A stretch of DNA of 30,741 nucleotides from 1-14-2-50-31-20 sp964617555 (GTDB lineage Bacteria > Bacteroidota > Ignavibacteria > Ignavibacteriales > Melioribacteraceae). The stretch covers positions 1 to 30,741 of the forward strand of contig CAZTYP010000042.1 in the NCBI GenBank assembly GCA_964617555.1, read 5' to 3'. Position numbers and translations under genes: made by a program. This document shows, piece after piece, positions 8,002-16,612 of this stretch (positions within the stretch are counted from its first letter, which is position 1; each line of letters starts with the position of its first letter). A model generated the notes under the pieces. It was given only the letters and a program-made list of their open reading frames with translations. It was not told the DNA's origin and did not search any database.

Positions 8002-8574
8002 TTAACTTAGGGCAGCAAAATTTTTTAAAATCTTTTCTCCGTTTATGCCGGATTTTTCGGGAAGGAATTGAACGCCGTAAAAATTATCTTTTATTACAAC
8101 GGCAGAAAAACTTTCATTATTATTAACCGCGGCTACCGTTGAATGATTAGGTTCTACATAGTAATTATTTTCAAAATAGAACTCGGAGTTATCCTTGATA
8201 CCGGCAAACAATTTATTCTTTTGTGTACATACAACATTATGCCAGCCGTTTAGTAATCCCTCCTTTTTATTCGTTAAAATTTCAGCCGGAAAAATTCCCA
8301 GGCAAGCAATAGCATCAAATTTTTCACATAATAATTCCATTCCCAAAGAAATTCCCAACACCGGTTTTTTTAGTATACGGATAAAACTGAATAGATTCAG
8401 TAAATGTAATCTTTTTACCGCTTTGGATAAATTTTGAGCATCGCTAATAATTATTCTATCGGATGCAATTATTTCGCTCTCTTTCTTTGTTTTAATATAA
8501 GCTATGTCCAGCTTTTCCAATTTGTTAATTAACTCGGAAGTGTTGTTTATTCCATAATCTATTATACTAATCAT
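8002..8574 (-). CDS. HisH-like class I glutamine amidotransferase fold, catalytic residues lost
   Basis: The 190-residue protein lines up with HisH, the glutaminase subunit of imidazole glycerol phosphate synthase: DYG at 6-8, GISLGMELL at 74-82, NGWHNV at 109-114, YGVQFLPEKSG at 167-176. Three key points differ from active enzymes. The nucleophile of GxCxGMQ is Ser76 (codon TCT), the catalytic His of QFHPEKS is Leu171 (codon CTT), and the oxyanion-hole PGVGAF segment is replaced by ISDAQNL. Glu173 of the triad remains. The frame is intact, so this is not a recent pseudogene. No hisF or other his gene is near. It may be a regulatory or scaffold pseudoenzyme, or a decaying paralogue; the true HisH, if present, must be elsewhere. 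Confidence 0.75.
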   Translation of the reverse strand: MISIIDYGINNTSELINKLEKLDIAYIKTKKESEIIASDRIIISDAQNLSKAVKRLHLLNLFSFIRILKKPVLGISLGMELLCEKFDAIACLGIFPAEILTNKKEGLLNGWHNVVCTQKNKLFAGIKDNSEFYFENNYYVEPNHSTVAAVNNNESFSAVVIKDNFYGVQFLPEKSGINGEKILKNFAALS

Positions 8575-8813
8575 AAATCACATAATTGTTATTTATCCAT
8601 TAAACACAAGCTTAATATATTTGCAAATTATTTAGAAATTTTTTTTAAAAATTACAATATTTAACCCAATTTACAAAACAAAAGTATTCCCGAATATCCG
8701 ACTTGCTACACTTGCCAAGGGAAAATAAGTTAAAAGAAAAGCTACATGGAAAAACATTAAAACAATCACAAATGAAAAAAATAGAAAATTCCCTCACGAA
8801 AAACACTTTGGTT

Positions 8814-9947
8814 TTATAACCAATCTTTTGCAACCAAATCCAAAAGATGTTGATAGGTATCTCTATTAATATTTTCTATCTCTGTTTTCCGTGGAATTGC
8901 TTCGTAAGCCGGTAAGATATCATGCAGGGTAACCGGTAATTTAATTTTCAATTTGTTCTCCCATTTATCAATCCATTTTTGCGGAAGTTTTTCGGGCAAA
9001 GGGATATTGTTTACAAGTAAATAGAGCAAAGTCCAGATACGCGGTGTTGCCGTAAAAGAATAACCGCCACCCAAAGTAAAAAGAAGGCGGCCATTGCAAC
9101 TTAAATCAGCAAGATGAATTACCTCATTATAAATTTTTTCGAAATCTTGAACTGTAAGTAATAAGTCCGCAAGCGGGTCGGAAAAATGGGGATCGGCACC
9201 GGATTGGACAATCAGCACATCCGGCCGAAACCAAGCAAGAGCGGGAGCAACAATCTTTTGAATACCTTCCATATAGGAATCTCCTTCGGTGAAAGGTTCT
9301 AAAGGCACATTTAATTTTAACGAACGCCCCATCCCTTGCCCCAACTCATATACTGAACCGGACCCGGGAAAGAGAAACTCCCCCGATTCATGAAATGAAA
9401 TAGTCATAACATTTTCATCGGAATAAAAAATTTTTTGAACTCCGTCGCCGTGATGCACATCCAAATCGAGATAAGCCACATGCCAACCGGCATTCGTCAT
9501 CTCTTTAATTGCCACAGCCAAATCGTTATAGATACAAAAGCCGGAAGCTGTTGAAGGTTGTGCATGATGAAGCCCACCACCGAACTGAATTACTTTCTTT
9601 TCTTCCTCGCTCAAAAGCAATTGTGCGGCAAGCAAAGTTCCCCCCACATGGTACCTTGCGCCTTCTGCCATTCCTATTATGATAGGGTTATCTTGGGAGC
9701 CAAAACCGTATTTTTCAAAATCAGAAACATCTTTCCCCATACTCAGCCTCTCTACCGTTTCAACATATTTTTTAGAATGAACACTCTCCAATTTATCTAT
9801 GTTTACGGCTTGAGGTTCCGAATAGTTAAAATCTATTCCCAACAGCGTTAATAAATCAATTACCATTTCAACTCTGAGCGGACTAAAAGGGTGTTCGTCC
9901 CCTAAGTTATACAAGCTGTATTTAGGGCTGTAAATTATTCTACACAT
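8814..9947 (-). CDS. acuC: AcuC-type class II/I histone-deacetylase-fold protein deacetylase
   Basis: Zn-dependent deacylase of the arginase/deacetylase fold; AcuC of Bacillus deacetylates and so reactivates acetyl-CoA synthetase. Visible are the paired His of GGGLHHAQPS (H127/H128), zinc ligands in DLDVHHGDG (D163, H165) and QSGAD (D252), and GGGYSF near the C-terminal side of the pocket. I choose the ATG at 9947 (MCRIIYSPKY), the usual family start; the same frame is open to a GTG at 9965, which would add six residues. It overlaps the end of acuB by 13 bases (31 with the GTG), a sign of translational coupling, and lies downstream of the Pat-type acetyltransferase and acs, supporting a role in Acs control. 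Confidence 0.9.
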   Translation of the reverse strand: MCRIIYSPKYSLYNLGDEHPFSPLRVEMVIDLLTLLGIDFNYSEPQAVNIDKLESVHSKKYVETVERLSMGKDVSDFEKYGFGSQDNPIIIGMAEGARYHVGGTLLAAQLLLSEEEKKVIQFGGGLHHAQPSTASGFCIYNDLAVAIKEMTNAGWHVAYLDLDVHHGDGVQKIFYSDENVMTISFHESGEFLFPGSGSVYELGQGMGRSLKLNVPLEPFTEGDSYMEGIQKIVAPALAWFRPDVLIVQSGADPHFSDPLADLLLTVQDFEKIYNEVIHLADLSCNGRLLFTLGGGYSFTATPRIWTLLYLLVNNIPLPEKLPQKWIDKWENKLKIKLPVTLHDILPAYEAIPRKTEIENINRDTYQHLLDLVAKDWL

Positions 9948-10564
9948 GATATATGAGGTGGCCACAATACTTCAAAATCGGAATCGCAAATAGCGGAAGC
10001 CAATTTTCGTATTTCCATTGTATTAACTCTTAAAATAACTCGCACATTTCCGTTTGGCTCCGTATAGGACAAAACGGAAAGAATGTTTACTCCTTTATCC
10101 GCCAATATTTTTGAGAGCCGTGCAAGTTCACCTGATTTATCGGAGACACGTACATCAAGGCGACCGCTGGGCTTATCCATACCGGTTAAAATCAACATTG
10201 CGTCCAAAACATCAATACCGGTAAGTATTCCGACCAACTTATTATTTTCAACAACAGGTAAAGAACCTATTTTACTTTCGCGCATTATACGTATTGCCAT
10301 TCCGATAGGATCTGACGGATGTACGGTAAAAACAGAGGTTGTCATAACATCTTTTACGGGCACTTGCGGATCAAAAGGATGTTCGGCCAGTTTGCTTGTT
10401 GCCAAACGTAAATCCCTATCGGTAATTATTCCAATAAGTTTTCCATTTTCCAATACAGGCAAATGACGAATTTTATTTTGCATCATTACTTTATATGCCT
10501 TGTTTAAACTTGCTTCGGGATTAATTGTAATCAAATCCGAATTCATTATTTCTCTTATTAACAT
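9935..10564 (-). CDS. acuB: AcuB-like CBS-CBS-ACT protein
   Basis: The protein has two CBS domains (about residues 1-60 and 70-125, each with the KIRHLPV/KIGSLPVV and GIITDRDL/GILTGIDVL patterns) and a C-terminal ACT domain (about 133-205, VRVSDKSGELARLSKILADKG). CBS pairs bind adenine nucleotides and ACT domains bind small metabolites such as amino acids, so this is a likely ligand sensor. AcuB in Bacillus lies between acuA and acuC in the acetoin-utilisation operon and its molecular role is not established. Here too it sits between the acetyltransferase (16-base gap) and the deacetylase (overlap). GAGGAG precedes the ATG. Confidence 0.9.
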   Translation of the reverse strand: MLIREIMNSDLITINPEASLNKAYKVMMQNKIRHLPVLENGKLIGIITDRDLRLATSKLAEHPFDPQVPVKDVMTTSVFTVHPSDPIGMAIRIMRESKIGSLPVVENNKLVGILTGIDVLDAMLILTGMDKPSGRLDVRVSDKSGELARLSKILADKGVNILSVLSYTEPNGNVRVILRVNTMEIRKLASAICDSDFEVLWPPHISCVE

Positions 10565-10580
10565 TTCTCCTCGTCTGCTT

Positions 10581-12992
10581 TTAGTAAACCGGCCTTTCGT
10601 ATTTACCGAGTTTCAAAATGATTTTCTCGGCGGTTAAAAATATTTCTTCATCACGAATAATAATTTTTGCTTCCAATTGCCAAAGCCACGGAAGTTCCTC
10701 TATCATTTGGGATATTCTTCCCAACACGTCTTTAACACAAATCTTTTTTTCGCATTTAAGTTCTTCAATGGTTTCTTCAATATCGCTTTCAGTTAGCGGG
10801 GTAATTCTAATTATTTCCTCGCCGGAAAATTTTTTGATTTTAATTAGCGGACCGAAAAGTTTATCCGGCACAACGGAAATTTCTAATTTACTCTCGGTCG
10901 AATTAATTCCATTATCGATATTTAAACGAAATAGATTGAAAACAGTTTTGGCATCTTCGGTTTTAAGTTTAATAGTTTTTTCGTCCGTTTTGTTATTTTC
11001 TATAATTCCTTGAATAAGTTTACGGGCTTTGTTAGCATCAACATCATCATACCATTGTAATTTACCGGCGGGTCTTTTTTTGAATGCAACATACTTTACA
11101 ATTTTTCCTAAAGCTCGTGCAGCGGCTTCCGGGAACCTGAATGCGGGAAATGTACGCTCGTTTTTGTTGTCATCAGTTAAAGTTACGGCTCCTGTTTTTC
11201 CTGTTAAACACAATATAACCGTTTTCTTTTTCCCGGCAACCGATTCCGCCTCCTGTACACCTTTCAAAATTGCGGCGGCAACGGGCTGAGAGCTACAATT
11301 ACCGACACATGCATAACCCACTAACAGTGCGTCAATATTATCATCAATTAAAGCATCCCTTACAGCAGTCCGATAATTTTCGGGTTGAGTAAATGCACCC
11401 AAATCATTAACCGCATTTTCGCCCAAGTTAATTCCGTTTGATTCGCAAGCATCGGCAAAAATTGTTGTCATACCCGAAGAGTTTGCAATTATTGACGCCC
11501 TGTTTCCCTCCGGCAGTTCTTGACTTGAAAGTACAAGAGCAATATGAAATAACTCTTCAATTGTTTCCGTAACAATAACACCTGTTTGAGTAAAAAGAGC
11601 TTTTACAATATTTATTTCGCCGGAAAACAATCCCGATGTTTTAGCCTCCACACGTTTCCTTCCTATATTACTCTTTGCCGTTTTAACGCAAAGAATCGGT
11701 TTTTTGTAAGACATTCGTCTTGCAATACGTGTAAACCTCCTCGGGTTACCGAAAGTTTCCAAATAGAGCATTACCATTTTCGTATCGGGGTCATCTTCCC
11801 AATAAAGGAGCAAATCGTTTCCCGAAACATCCGCTCTGTTACCGGCGGAAACAAAAGTAGAAAATGTTATACCTATTTCGGAAGCATAATTCATAATTAC
11901 CAATCCAAGTGCGGCGGAATGAGAAAAGAAAGCAACATTTCCGTATGATGTAATTCCGGAAGCCAAAGATGCATTCAACTTTACATCGGGATTTGTGTTT
12001 ATCACGCCCAAACAACTTGGGCCTACCAAACGCACGCCTTTTGCTTTTACAAGTTTTACCAATTTTGCTTGGCGTGCTTTCCCTTCATCACCTGCTTCAG
12101 AAAATCCTGCGGAAACTACAATAAGTCCCTTAGCCCCGTTTTTTATTGATTGATACGCAACATCGTAAACCGCTTCGGCAGGAACCGCAATAACTGCAAG
12201 GTCAATTTCTTCAGGAAGTTCTTTTACCGAAGCAAACGCTTTAACACCGTTAACGGAATTAGCTTGCTGATTAATAGGGTAAACCGTACCGCTAAACCCC
12301 GCATTGATAATATTTTTAAATAAGATGGTACCTATCGAATTTTCATCTTTGGAAGCACCGATAACAGCAATACTTTTAGGATGAAGAATTGCACGTAAAG
12401 AATTTGCAACAGCAAAACGTTCGCGAAGATTTGCCCGCTCCCACATTGCCGCAGCGCCATTTACCGGTAATTCAACATGCACCGTATCGGAATGCCAAAC
12501 CTGATGACTTTCGAAACCGGAATTTTTAAAAACATTAATCATCGATTGATTTTCGGGAAGTACCTCGGCTTCAAATTCAACGTACCCGTTGGCCGCGGCA
12601 AGTCCGGCTAATCTTTCCAACAGCAACGTGCTAATGCCCAGCCCTTGGTAGTTATCTTGAATCAGAAAAGAAACTTCGGCGGTTTTGCCGTTACCGATTC
12701 CGTTGTAATTTCCTATACCAATAATTTCACGTGAATCGTCTTCTCCGGTTAGAGCTACAATACATCCATCTGTTTTAGAATTCCCAAAACACAAGCTGTT
12801 AATTAGTTCATCCGATACTACGGATAGAGAAGCCATAAAACGCATTCTCAGACTTTCTTGCGAAATACGATTCATAAATTCACGCAACAACGGCTTATCT
12901 TCCGGCTTAACCGAGCGAAGCAAAATTCCAAGTCCGCTTTTAAGTATTACGTATTCACTGTATTCGCTACCTTCGGTTATTATCCTAAACAT
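10581..12992 (-). CDS. Pat-type protein acetyltransferase: GNAT domain fused to inactive NDP-forming acyl-CoA synthetase domain
   Basis: Domain order is GNAT first (about residues 8-180, with the acetyl-CoA loop QGLGIS and the NVFKNSGFE end), then CoA-binding Rossmann domain (about 200-320, SIAVIGASKDENSIG, VGPSCLGVINT), succinyl-CoA-ligase-like domains (about 330-610) and a shortened ATP-grasp-like tail. This is the reverse of the enteric Pat order but is known from actinobacterial PatA. The S-H-T-G active-site loop of active ADP-forming synthetases appears here as A-K-T-S-G, so the phosphorylated His is missing, as in known Pat proteins where this part is a sensor. I use the ATG at 12992 (MFRIITEG), preceded by AAGGG; the longer frame to 13058 begins inside the loop of the acs terminator. 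Probable substrate: acetyl-CoA synthetase Lys, encoded next door. Confidence 0.87.
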   Translation of the reverse strand: MFRIITEGSEYSEYVILKSGLGILLRSVKPEDKPLLREFMNRISQESLRMRFMASLSVVSDELINSLCFGNSKTDGCIVALTGEDDSREIIGIGNYNGIGNGKTAEVSFLIQDNYQGLGISTLLLERLAGLAAANGYVEFEAEVLPENQSMINVFKNSGFESHQVWHSDTVHVELPVNGAAAMWERANLRERFAVANSLRAILHPKSIAVIGASKDENSIGTILFKNIINAGFSGTVYPINQQANSVNGVKAFASVKELPEEIDLAVIAVPAEAVYDVAYQSIKNGAKGLIVVSAGFSEAGDEGKARQAKLVKLVKAKGVRLVGPSCLGVINTNPDVKLNASLASGITSYGNVAFFSHSAALGLVIMNYASEIGITFSTFVSAGNRADVSGNDLLLYWEDDPDTKMVMLYLETFGNPRRFTRIARRMSYKKPILCVKTAKSNIGRKRVEAKTSGLFSGEINIVKALFTQTGVIVTETIEELFHIALVLSSQELPEGNRASIIANSSGMTTIFADACESNGINLGENAVNDLGAFTQPENYRTAVRDALIDDNIDALLVGYACVGNCSSQPVAAAILKGVQEAESVAGKKKTVILCLTGKTGAVTLTDDNKNERTFPAFRFPEAAARALGKIVKYVAFKKRPAGKLQWYDDVDANKARKLIQGIIENNKTDEKTIKLKTEDAKTVFNLFRLNIDNGINSTESKLEISVVPDKLFGPLIKIKKFSGEEIIRITPLTESDIEETIEELKCEKKICVKDVLGRISQMIEELPWLWQLEAKIIIRDEEIFLTAEKIILKLGKYERPVY

Positions 12993-13033
12993 AATTCCCT
13001 TAATTTTATTGGGTATAACATAACGGAAATATT

Positions 13034-13070
13034 TAAAATAAAAAAGAGGTTCATACACGGAACCTCTTTT
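13034..13070 (-). terminator. Intrinsic terminator after acs
   Basis: AAAAGAGGTTC (13042-13052), seven-base loop, GAACCTCTTTT (13060-13070). Read leftward it ends in TTTTTTATTTT, giving a strong terminator ten bases beyond the acs stop. It separates acs from the pat-acuB-acuC unit, which then needs read-through or its own promoter in the short gap to 12992. Confidence 0.9.
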
Positions 13071-13079
13071 AAATTTGTT

Positions 13080-15116
13080 TTATGCTTGCTTCATTATTGT
13101 TTCAACTATTTGGGGATTTGCAAGCGTGGTTACATCCCCGGGATCTTTACCCGCGGCAATAGCCCCTAATACACGTCTCATAATTTTACCTGAACGGGTT
13201 TTAGGCATATCCGGAACAATCCAAACCTTACCAGGTTTTGCAATCGGACCAATTTCTTTGGATATTGTATCCGTAACTTTTTGAGCCAATGCATCGGAAG
13301 GTTCAATGCCCGGTTTAAGAGAAACAAATACATGAGGCTTTACCCCTTTAATCGGGTCAGGCACGGGAACAACGGCAGCTTCTCCGACTTCCTCAACCAT
13401 TAACGCAGCAGATTCAAGTTCTTTTGTTCCGAGACGATGCCCGGCAACATTAATAACATCGTCAATTCTGCCAAGAATTCTAAAGTACCCGTCAGGAGCT
13501 TCAACGGCTCCGTCACCCGCAAAGTAAGGCCAATCGCGCCAATCTTTACTTTCGGAATTCTTATTATACCGTCTGTAATATTGATTTACAAAGCGTTCAT
13601 CGTCTCCCCAGATGGTAAGCATTCTGCCGGGCCAAGGATTACGAATAACAATATTACCTGCTTTGTTACTGCCGGCAGGAAGAGGGTTACCTTCTTCGTC
13701 CAATATTGCAGGATATATTCCAGGAACTCCGGGCCCCGCACTTCCGGGTTTCATTTTATGAATGGCGGGAACCGTTGAACAGAGAAATCCTCCTGTTTCG
13801 GTTTGCCACCATGTATCTACAATAACAGCTTCCTTTTTGCCTACAACTTCATAATACCAACGCCAAACATTAGGTTCAATGGGTTCCCCAACTGTTGTCA
13901 TGTGCTTAAAATGATAATCATACTTTGCAGGTTCGTCTGCACCTACTCTACGCAAAGCACGTATTGCCGTAGGCGAAGTATGGAAAATATTAACATTTAA
14001 TTCCTGTGCAACACGCCATGGTCTTCCTGCATCGGGATAAGTAGGCACACCTTCAAAAATAACGGATGATGCCGCTAAAGCAAGCGGACCGTACACAATA
14101 TAAGAATGGCCTGTAATCCAACCGATATCTGCCATACACCAATATACATCTTCGGGGTGGATATCTTCTATATATTTGGAAGTACCGGTAACGTACGACA
14201 TATATCCACCGATAGAATGTTGAGCTCCTTTGGGTTTACCGGTTGTACCCGAAGTGTACATCAAAAAGAGGGTATCGTTAGATTCCATGCTAACAGGCTC
14301 AACTTTTGCAAATTTAAAATCTTCAAGAATATCGTTCACAAACACATCACGTCCTTCAACCATAGGGGTTTTCGAAGAATATTTACCCCGATACCGTTGC
14401 CAAACAAGAACTTTCTCCACTTCCACACCGTCCTTTGCTGCTTCCGCACAGGCTATGTCCGCTTTTTCTTTATGATCTAACAAAGTACCTCCGCGATAGT
14501 ATGCGTCCATAGTAATTAAGTATTTGCTTTTGGCATCAACAATTCTATCGGCACAAGCCTTACCTGAAAAACCAGAAAAGACTTGGGAATGGATAACACC
14601 CAAGCGGGCACAAGCTAACATGGTAATAGGAAGTTCAACAACCATAGGCATATGCAAGGTAACGGTGTCCCCCGCTTTCAATCCGCAGTAATCGCGCAGC
14701 ATTGCGGCAACTTCGTTAACTCTGTTATATAATTCTTGATAAGTCATGTGAACAACAGGCTCATCTTCTGGCTCGGGCACAAAATGTAACGCCGTTTTAT
14801 TTTTGTATTTATCCAAGTGCCTATCAATACAATTATAACTTGCGTTAAGTTTTCCGCCGACAAACCATTTATAAAACGGAGGATTATCAGAATTCAAAAC
14901 CCTATCCCATTTTTTATCCCAATCCAACATTTCAGCATATTCCTCAAAACAATTCGGGAAATTTTCTTCAGCAAATCTTTCAAACACAGAATTATCTTTT
15001 AAATTTGCCTGTTTAACAAATTCGGGGTTCGGTTCAAAATATTCCTCTTCTTTCCAATGAACGGCAATCTGCGATTCACTTACTTCATCGGTCTTTTTTT
15101 TGTTTTCATCAGACAT
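13080..15116 (-). CDS. acs: Acetyl-CoA synthetase (acetate-CoA ligase, AMP-forming)
   Basis: Makes acetyl-CoA from acetate, ATP and CoA in the cytoplasm. The 678-residue protein has the adenylation motif YTSGTTGKPKGAQHS, the TWWQTETGG motif, GRIDDVINVAGHRLGT, and the C-terminal PKTRSGKIMRR with Lys644, the residue that Pat-type enzymes acetylate to switch Acs off. Full length and well conserved. The ATG is preceded by AGGAGAAG. It is divergent from the YkuD-like gene and lies directly upstream of the pat-acuB-acuC genes on the same strand, with a strong terminator between, so acs can be expressed separately from its presumed regulators. Confidence 0.97.
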   Translation of the reverse strand: MSDENKKKTDEVSESQIAVHWKEEEYFEPNPEFVKQANLKDNSVFERFAEENFPNCFEEYAEMLDWDKKWDRVLNSDNPPFYKWFVGGKLNASYNCIDRHLDKYKNKTALHFVPEPEDEPVVHMTYQELYNRVNEVAAMLRDYCGLKAGDTVTLHMPMVVELPITMLACARLGVIHSQVFSGFSGKACADRIVDAKSKYLITMDAYYRGGTLLDHKEKADIACAEAAKDGVEVEKVLVWQRYRGKYSSKTPMVEGRDVFVNDILEDFKFAKVEPVSMESNDTLFLMYTSGTTGKPKGAQHSIGGYMSYVTGTSKYIEDIHPEDVYWCMADIGWITGHSYIVYGPLALAASSVIFEGVPTYPDAGRPWRVAQELNVNIFHTSPTAIRALRRVGADEPAKYDYHFKHMTTVGEPIEPNVWRWYYEVVGKKEAVIVDTWWQTETGGFLCSTVPAIHKMKPGSAGPGVPGIYPAILDEEGNPLPAGSNKAGNIVIRNPWPGRMLTIWGDDERFVNQYYRRYNKNSESKDWRDWPYFAGDGAVEAPDGYFRILGRIDDVINVAGHRLGTKELESAALMVEEVGEAAVVPVPDPIKGVKPHVFVSLKPGIEPSDALAQKVTDTISKEIGPIAKPGKVWIVPDMPKTRSGKIMRRVLGAIAAGKDPGDVTTLANPQIVETIMKQA

Positions 15117-15361
15117 AAATCTTCTCCTTTGTTGTTAACACTGATAGTATTATATCTTATTTAATTCAATTGTAATCCCGTTTTGCTTAAATAATTTGAA
15201 TATTTTTTGATTTGTTTATCGAAACAGAATAATAAAAAAATTTAATCTTTTTATATTAACAAATATCAATTCGTTTGTCAATTTTACAGTTAACAATAAA
15301 GGAAAAAGAATAGATTCATTTTCGTATATTTGCTTTTCAAAAAATATTACAAAAAATTATT

Positions 15362-16612
15362 ATGAAATTATTCCTTATTTATTTAGTGCTGTGCACCGCC
15401 GTTTTTTCGCAGAACCATATTGACCACACCAAACTACGTTCCGAATTTGCTTTACAAAAAAGCAAAGAAAAATTCAAAACAGAATTAGATAATAAAATAA
15501 AATCCGTATTTGCTTCGCCTCTTAACAGAAACAACGAAAAATCTTGGAGGAAAGTTTTTAAAGAGATTGGTTTGCTATTGTATAAGAACGAAGAAATTTA
15601 CAAAGGGCTTGAAAAAGCTGCAGGATATGTAATAAGCGGGAGCGAAAAATTTAAGCTCTCTTTTATGGAAACGGTTATTACCCTTTATCCAAGCGACTTT
15701 GATGATACAGCCGACACACTTTTTGCCACCACAAAAAATCCTACGCTCTTTGCATATTTGGTTCATTATTATTTGAATAAAAATATTGAAGATAAAAATT
15801 ATTTTGTGAAATTAATTAAAAAGAGATTTCATAAATATGAAACTATTCCTCAACTGAAATTTTTATTGTATAATTTACAGAAGGACAGTGTAAAAACACC
15901 TCCGTTGCAAGAACTTCTTTCTCATAATTTTATGAAAGGAGAAACAATTATTTATACATTGCAACGCAAAGACAGACGTTATCCGGGGATAACCATCATA
16001 AAATCTCCCGACGGAAAATTTGTAAGGGAGAAAAACGATTCTATTTTTTATGTAAAACAATTAGCACTTTCCGTTACCAACTTGCCGGGCTATTTAAGCC
16101 AGGGGAATACTCCGGAAGGAATTTTTTCTATCGTCGGTTTTTATAATTCACCCACTCCCTCAATTGGCCCGACAGCAGCAGTGCTTACACGCATACCGTT
16201 TGAAGTACCTACTAAATTATGGTACCACAATTCCGTAAAAACCAACTATTGGAACATTGCAGATTATAAATCTTTATTGCCGGAAACTTGGCAAAATTAC
16301 CTTCCGATGTACGAAGCGTTTTATGCCGGTAAAACCGGACGAAGAAAGATTGTAATGCACGGTTCGGTTGACGATTTGAGTTTTTACAAAGGATTGCCTT
16401 ATTATCCGCTTACACCCTCGAAAGGATGCTTGACTACAATCGAATTATGGGACGAAAAAACAGGACAAAATATTCGCAGCGATCAAGCAAAATTAATGAA
16501 TGCTTTTTTTTCGACAAAAAAATTAACCGGTTTCCTTATTGTTGTTAATATTGATAATAAGAAGATGCCGGTTACAATTGATGAAATTTTGCCTTACATT
16601 ACTAATTATTAA
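15362..16612 (+). CDS. Exported protein with YkuD-like (L,D-transpeptidase-type) signature
   Basis: A 416-residue protein with a signal peptide (MKLFLIYLVLCTAVFSQ). The N-terminal half is helical and unrecognised. The C-terminal part carries an HG...S-x-G-C pattern: H333-G in IVMHGSVDDLSF and SKGC at 353-356, followed by LTTIELWDE. In L,D-transpeptidases the pattern is HG...S-H-G-C-V-R; here His354 is replaced by Lys and the Arg after Cys is not present. The segment before it (LSVTNLPGYLSQGNTPEGIFSI) resembles the YkuD TPxG strand. I infer a periplasmic YkuD-fold protein, possibly acting on peptidoglycan, with a divergent active site. It ends in a four-base convergent overlap with the ROK kinase gene. 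Confidence 0.7.
   Translation: MKLFLIYLVLCTAVFSQNHIDHTKLRSEFALQKSKEKFKTELDNKIKSVFASPLNRNNEKSWRKVFKEIGLLLYKNEEIYKGLEKAAGYVISGSEKFKLSFMETVITLYPSDFDDTADTLFATTKNPTLFAYLVHYYLNKNIEDKNYFVKLIKKRFHKYETIPQLKFLLYNLQKDSVKTPPLQELLSHNFMKGETIIYTLQRKDRRYPGITIIKSPDGKFVREKNDSIFYVKQLALSVTNLPGYLSQGNTPEGIFSIVGFYNSPTPSIGPTAAVLTRIPFEVPTKLWYHNSVKTNYWNIADYKSLLPETWQNYLPMYEAFYAGKTGRRKIVMHGSVDDLSFYKGLPYYPLTPSKGCLTTIELWDEKTGQNIRSDQAKLMNAFFSTKKLTGFLIVVNIDNKKMPVTIDEILPYITNY

Noticed and set aside
8806..8821. TTGGTT-N4-AACCAA hairpin at the acuC stop as a terminator.
   Set aside because: The stem is six pairs, overlaps the stop codon and is followed by only scattered T; too weak to call.
8645..8833. Open frames in the 239-base gap between the HisH-like gene and acuC (minus-strand 62 codons; plus-strand frame 8649-8819 without an early ATG).
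   Set aside because: The minus frame overlaps the end of acuC, is rich in Phe and Cys and has no ribosome binding site. The plus frame has no start and no convincing family match; at most it is a gene relic.
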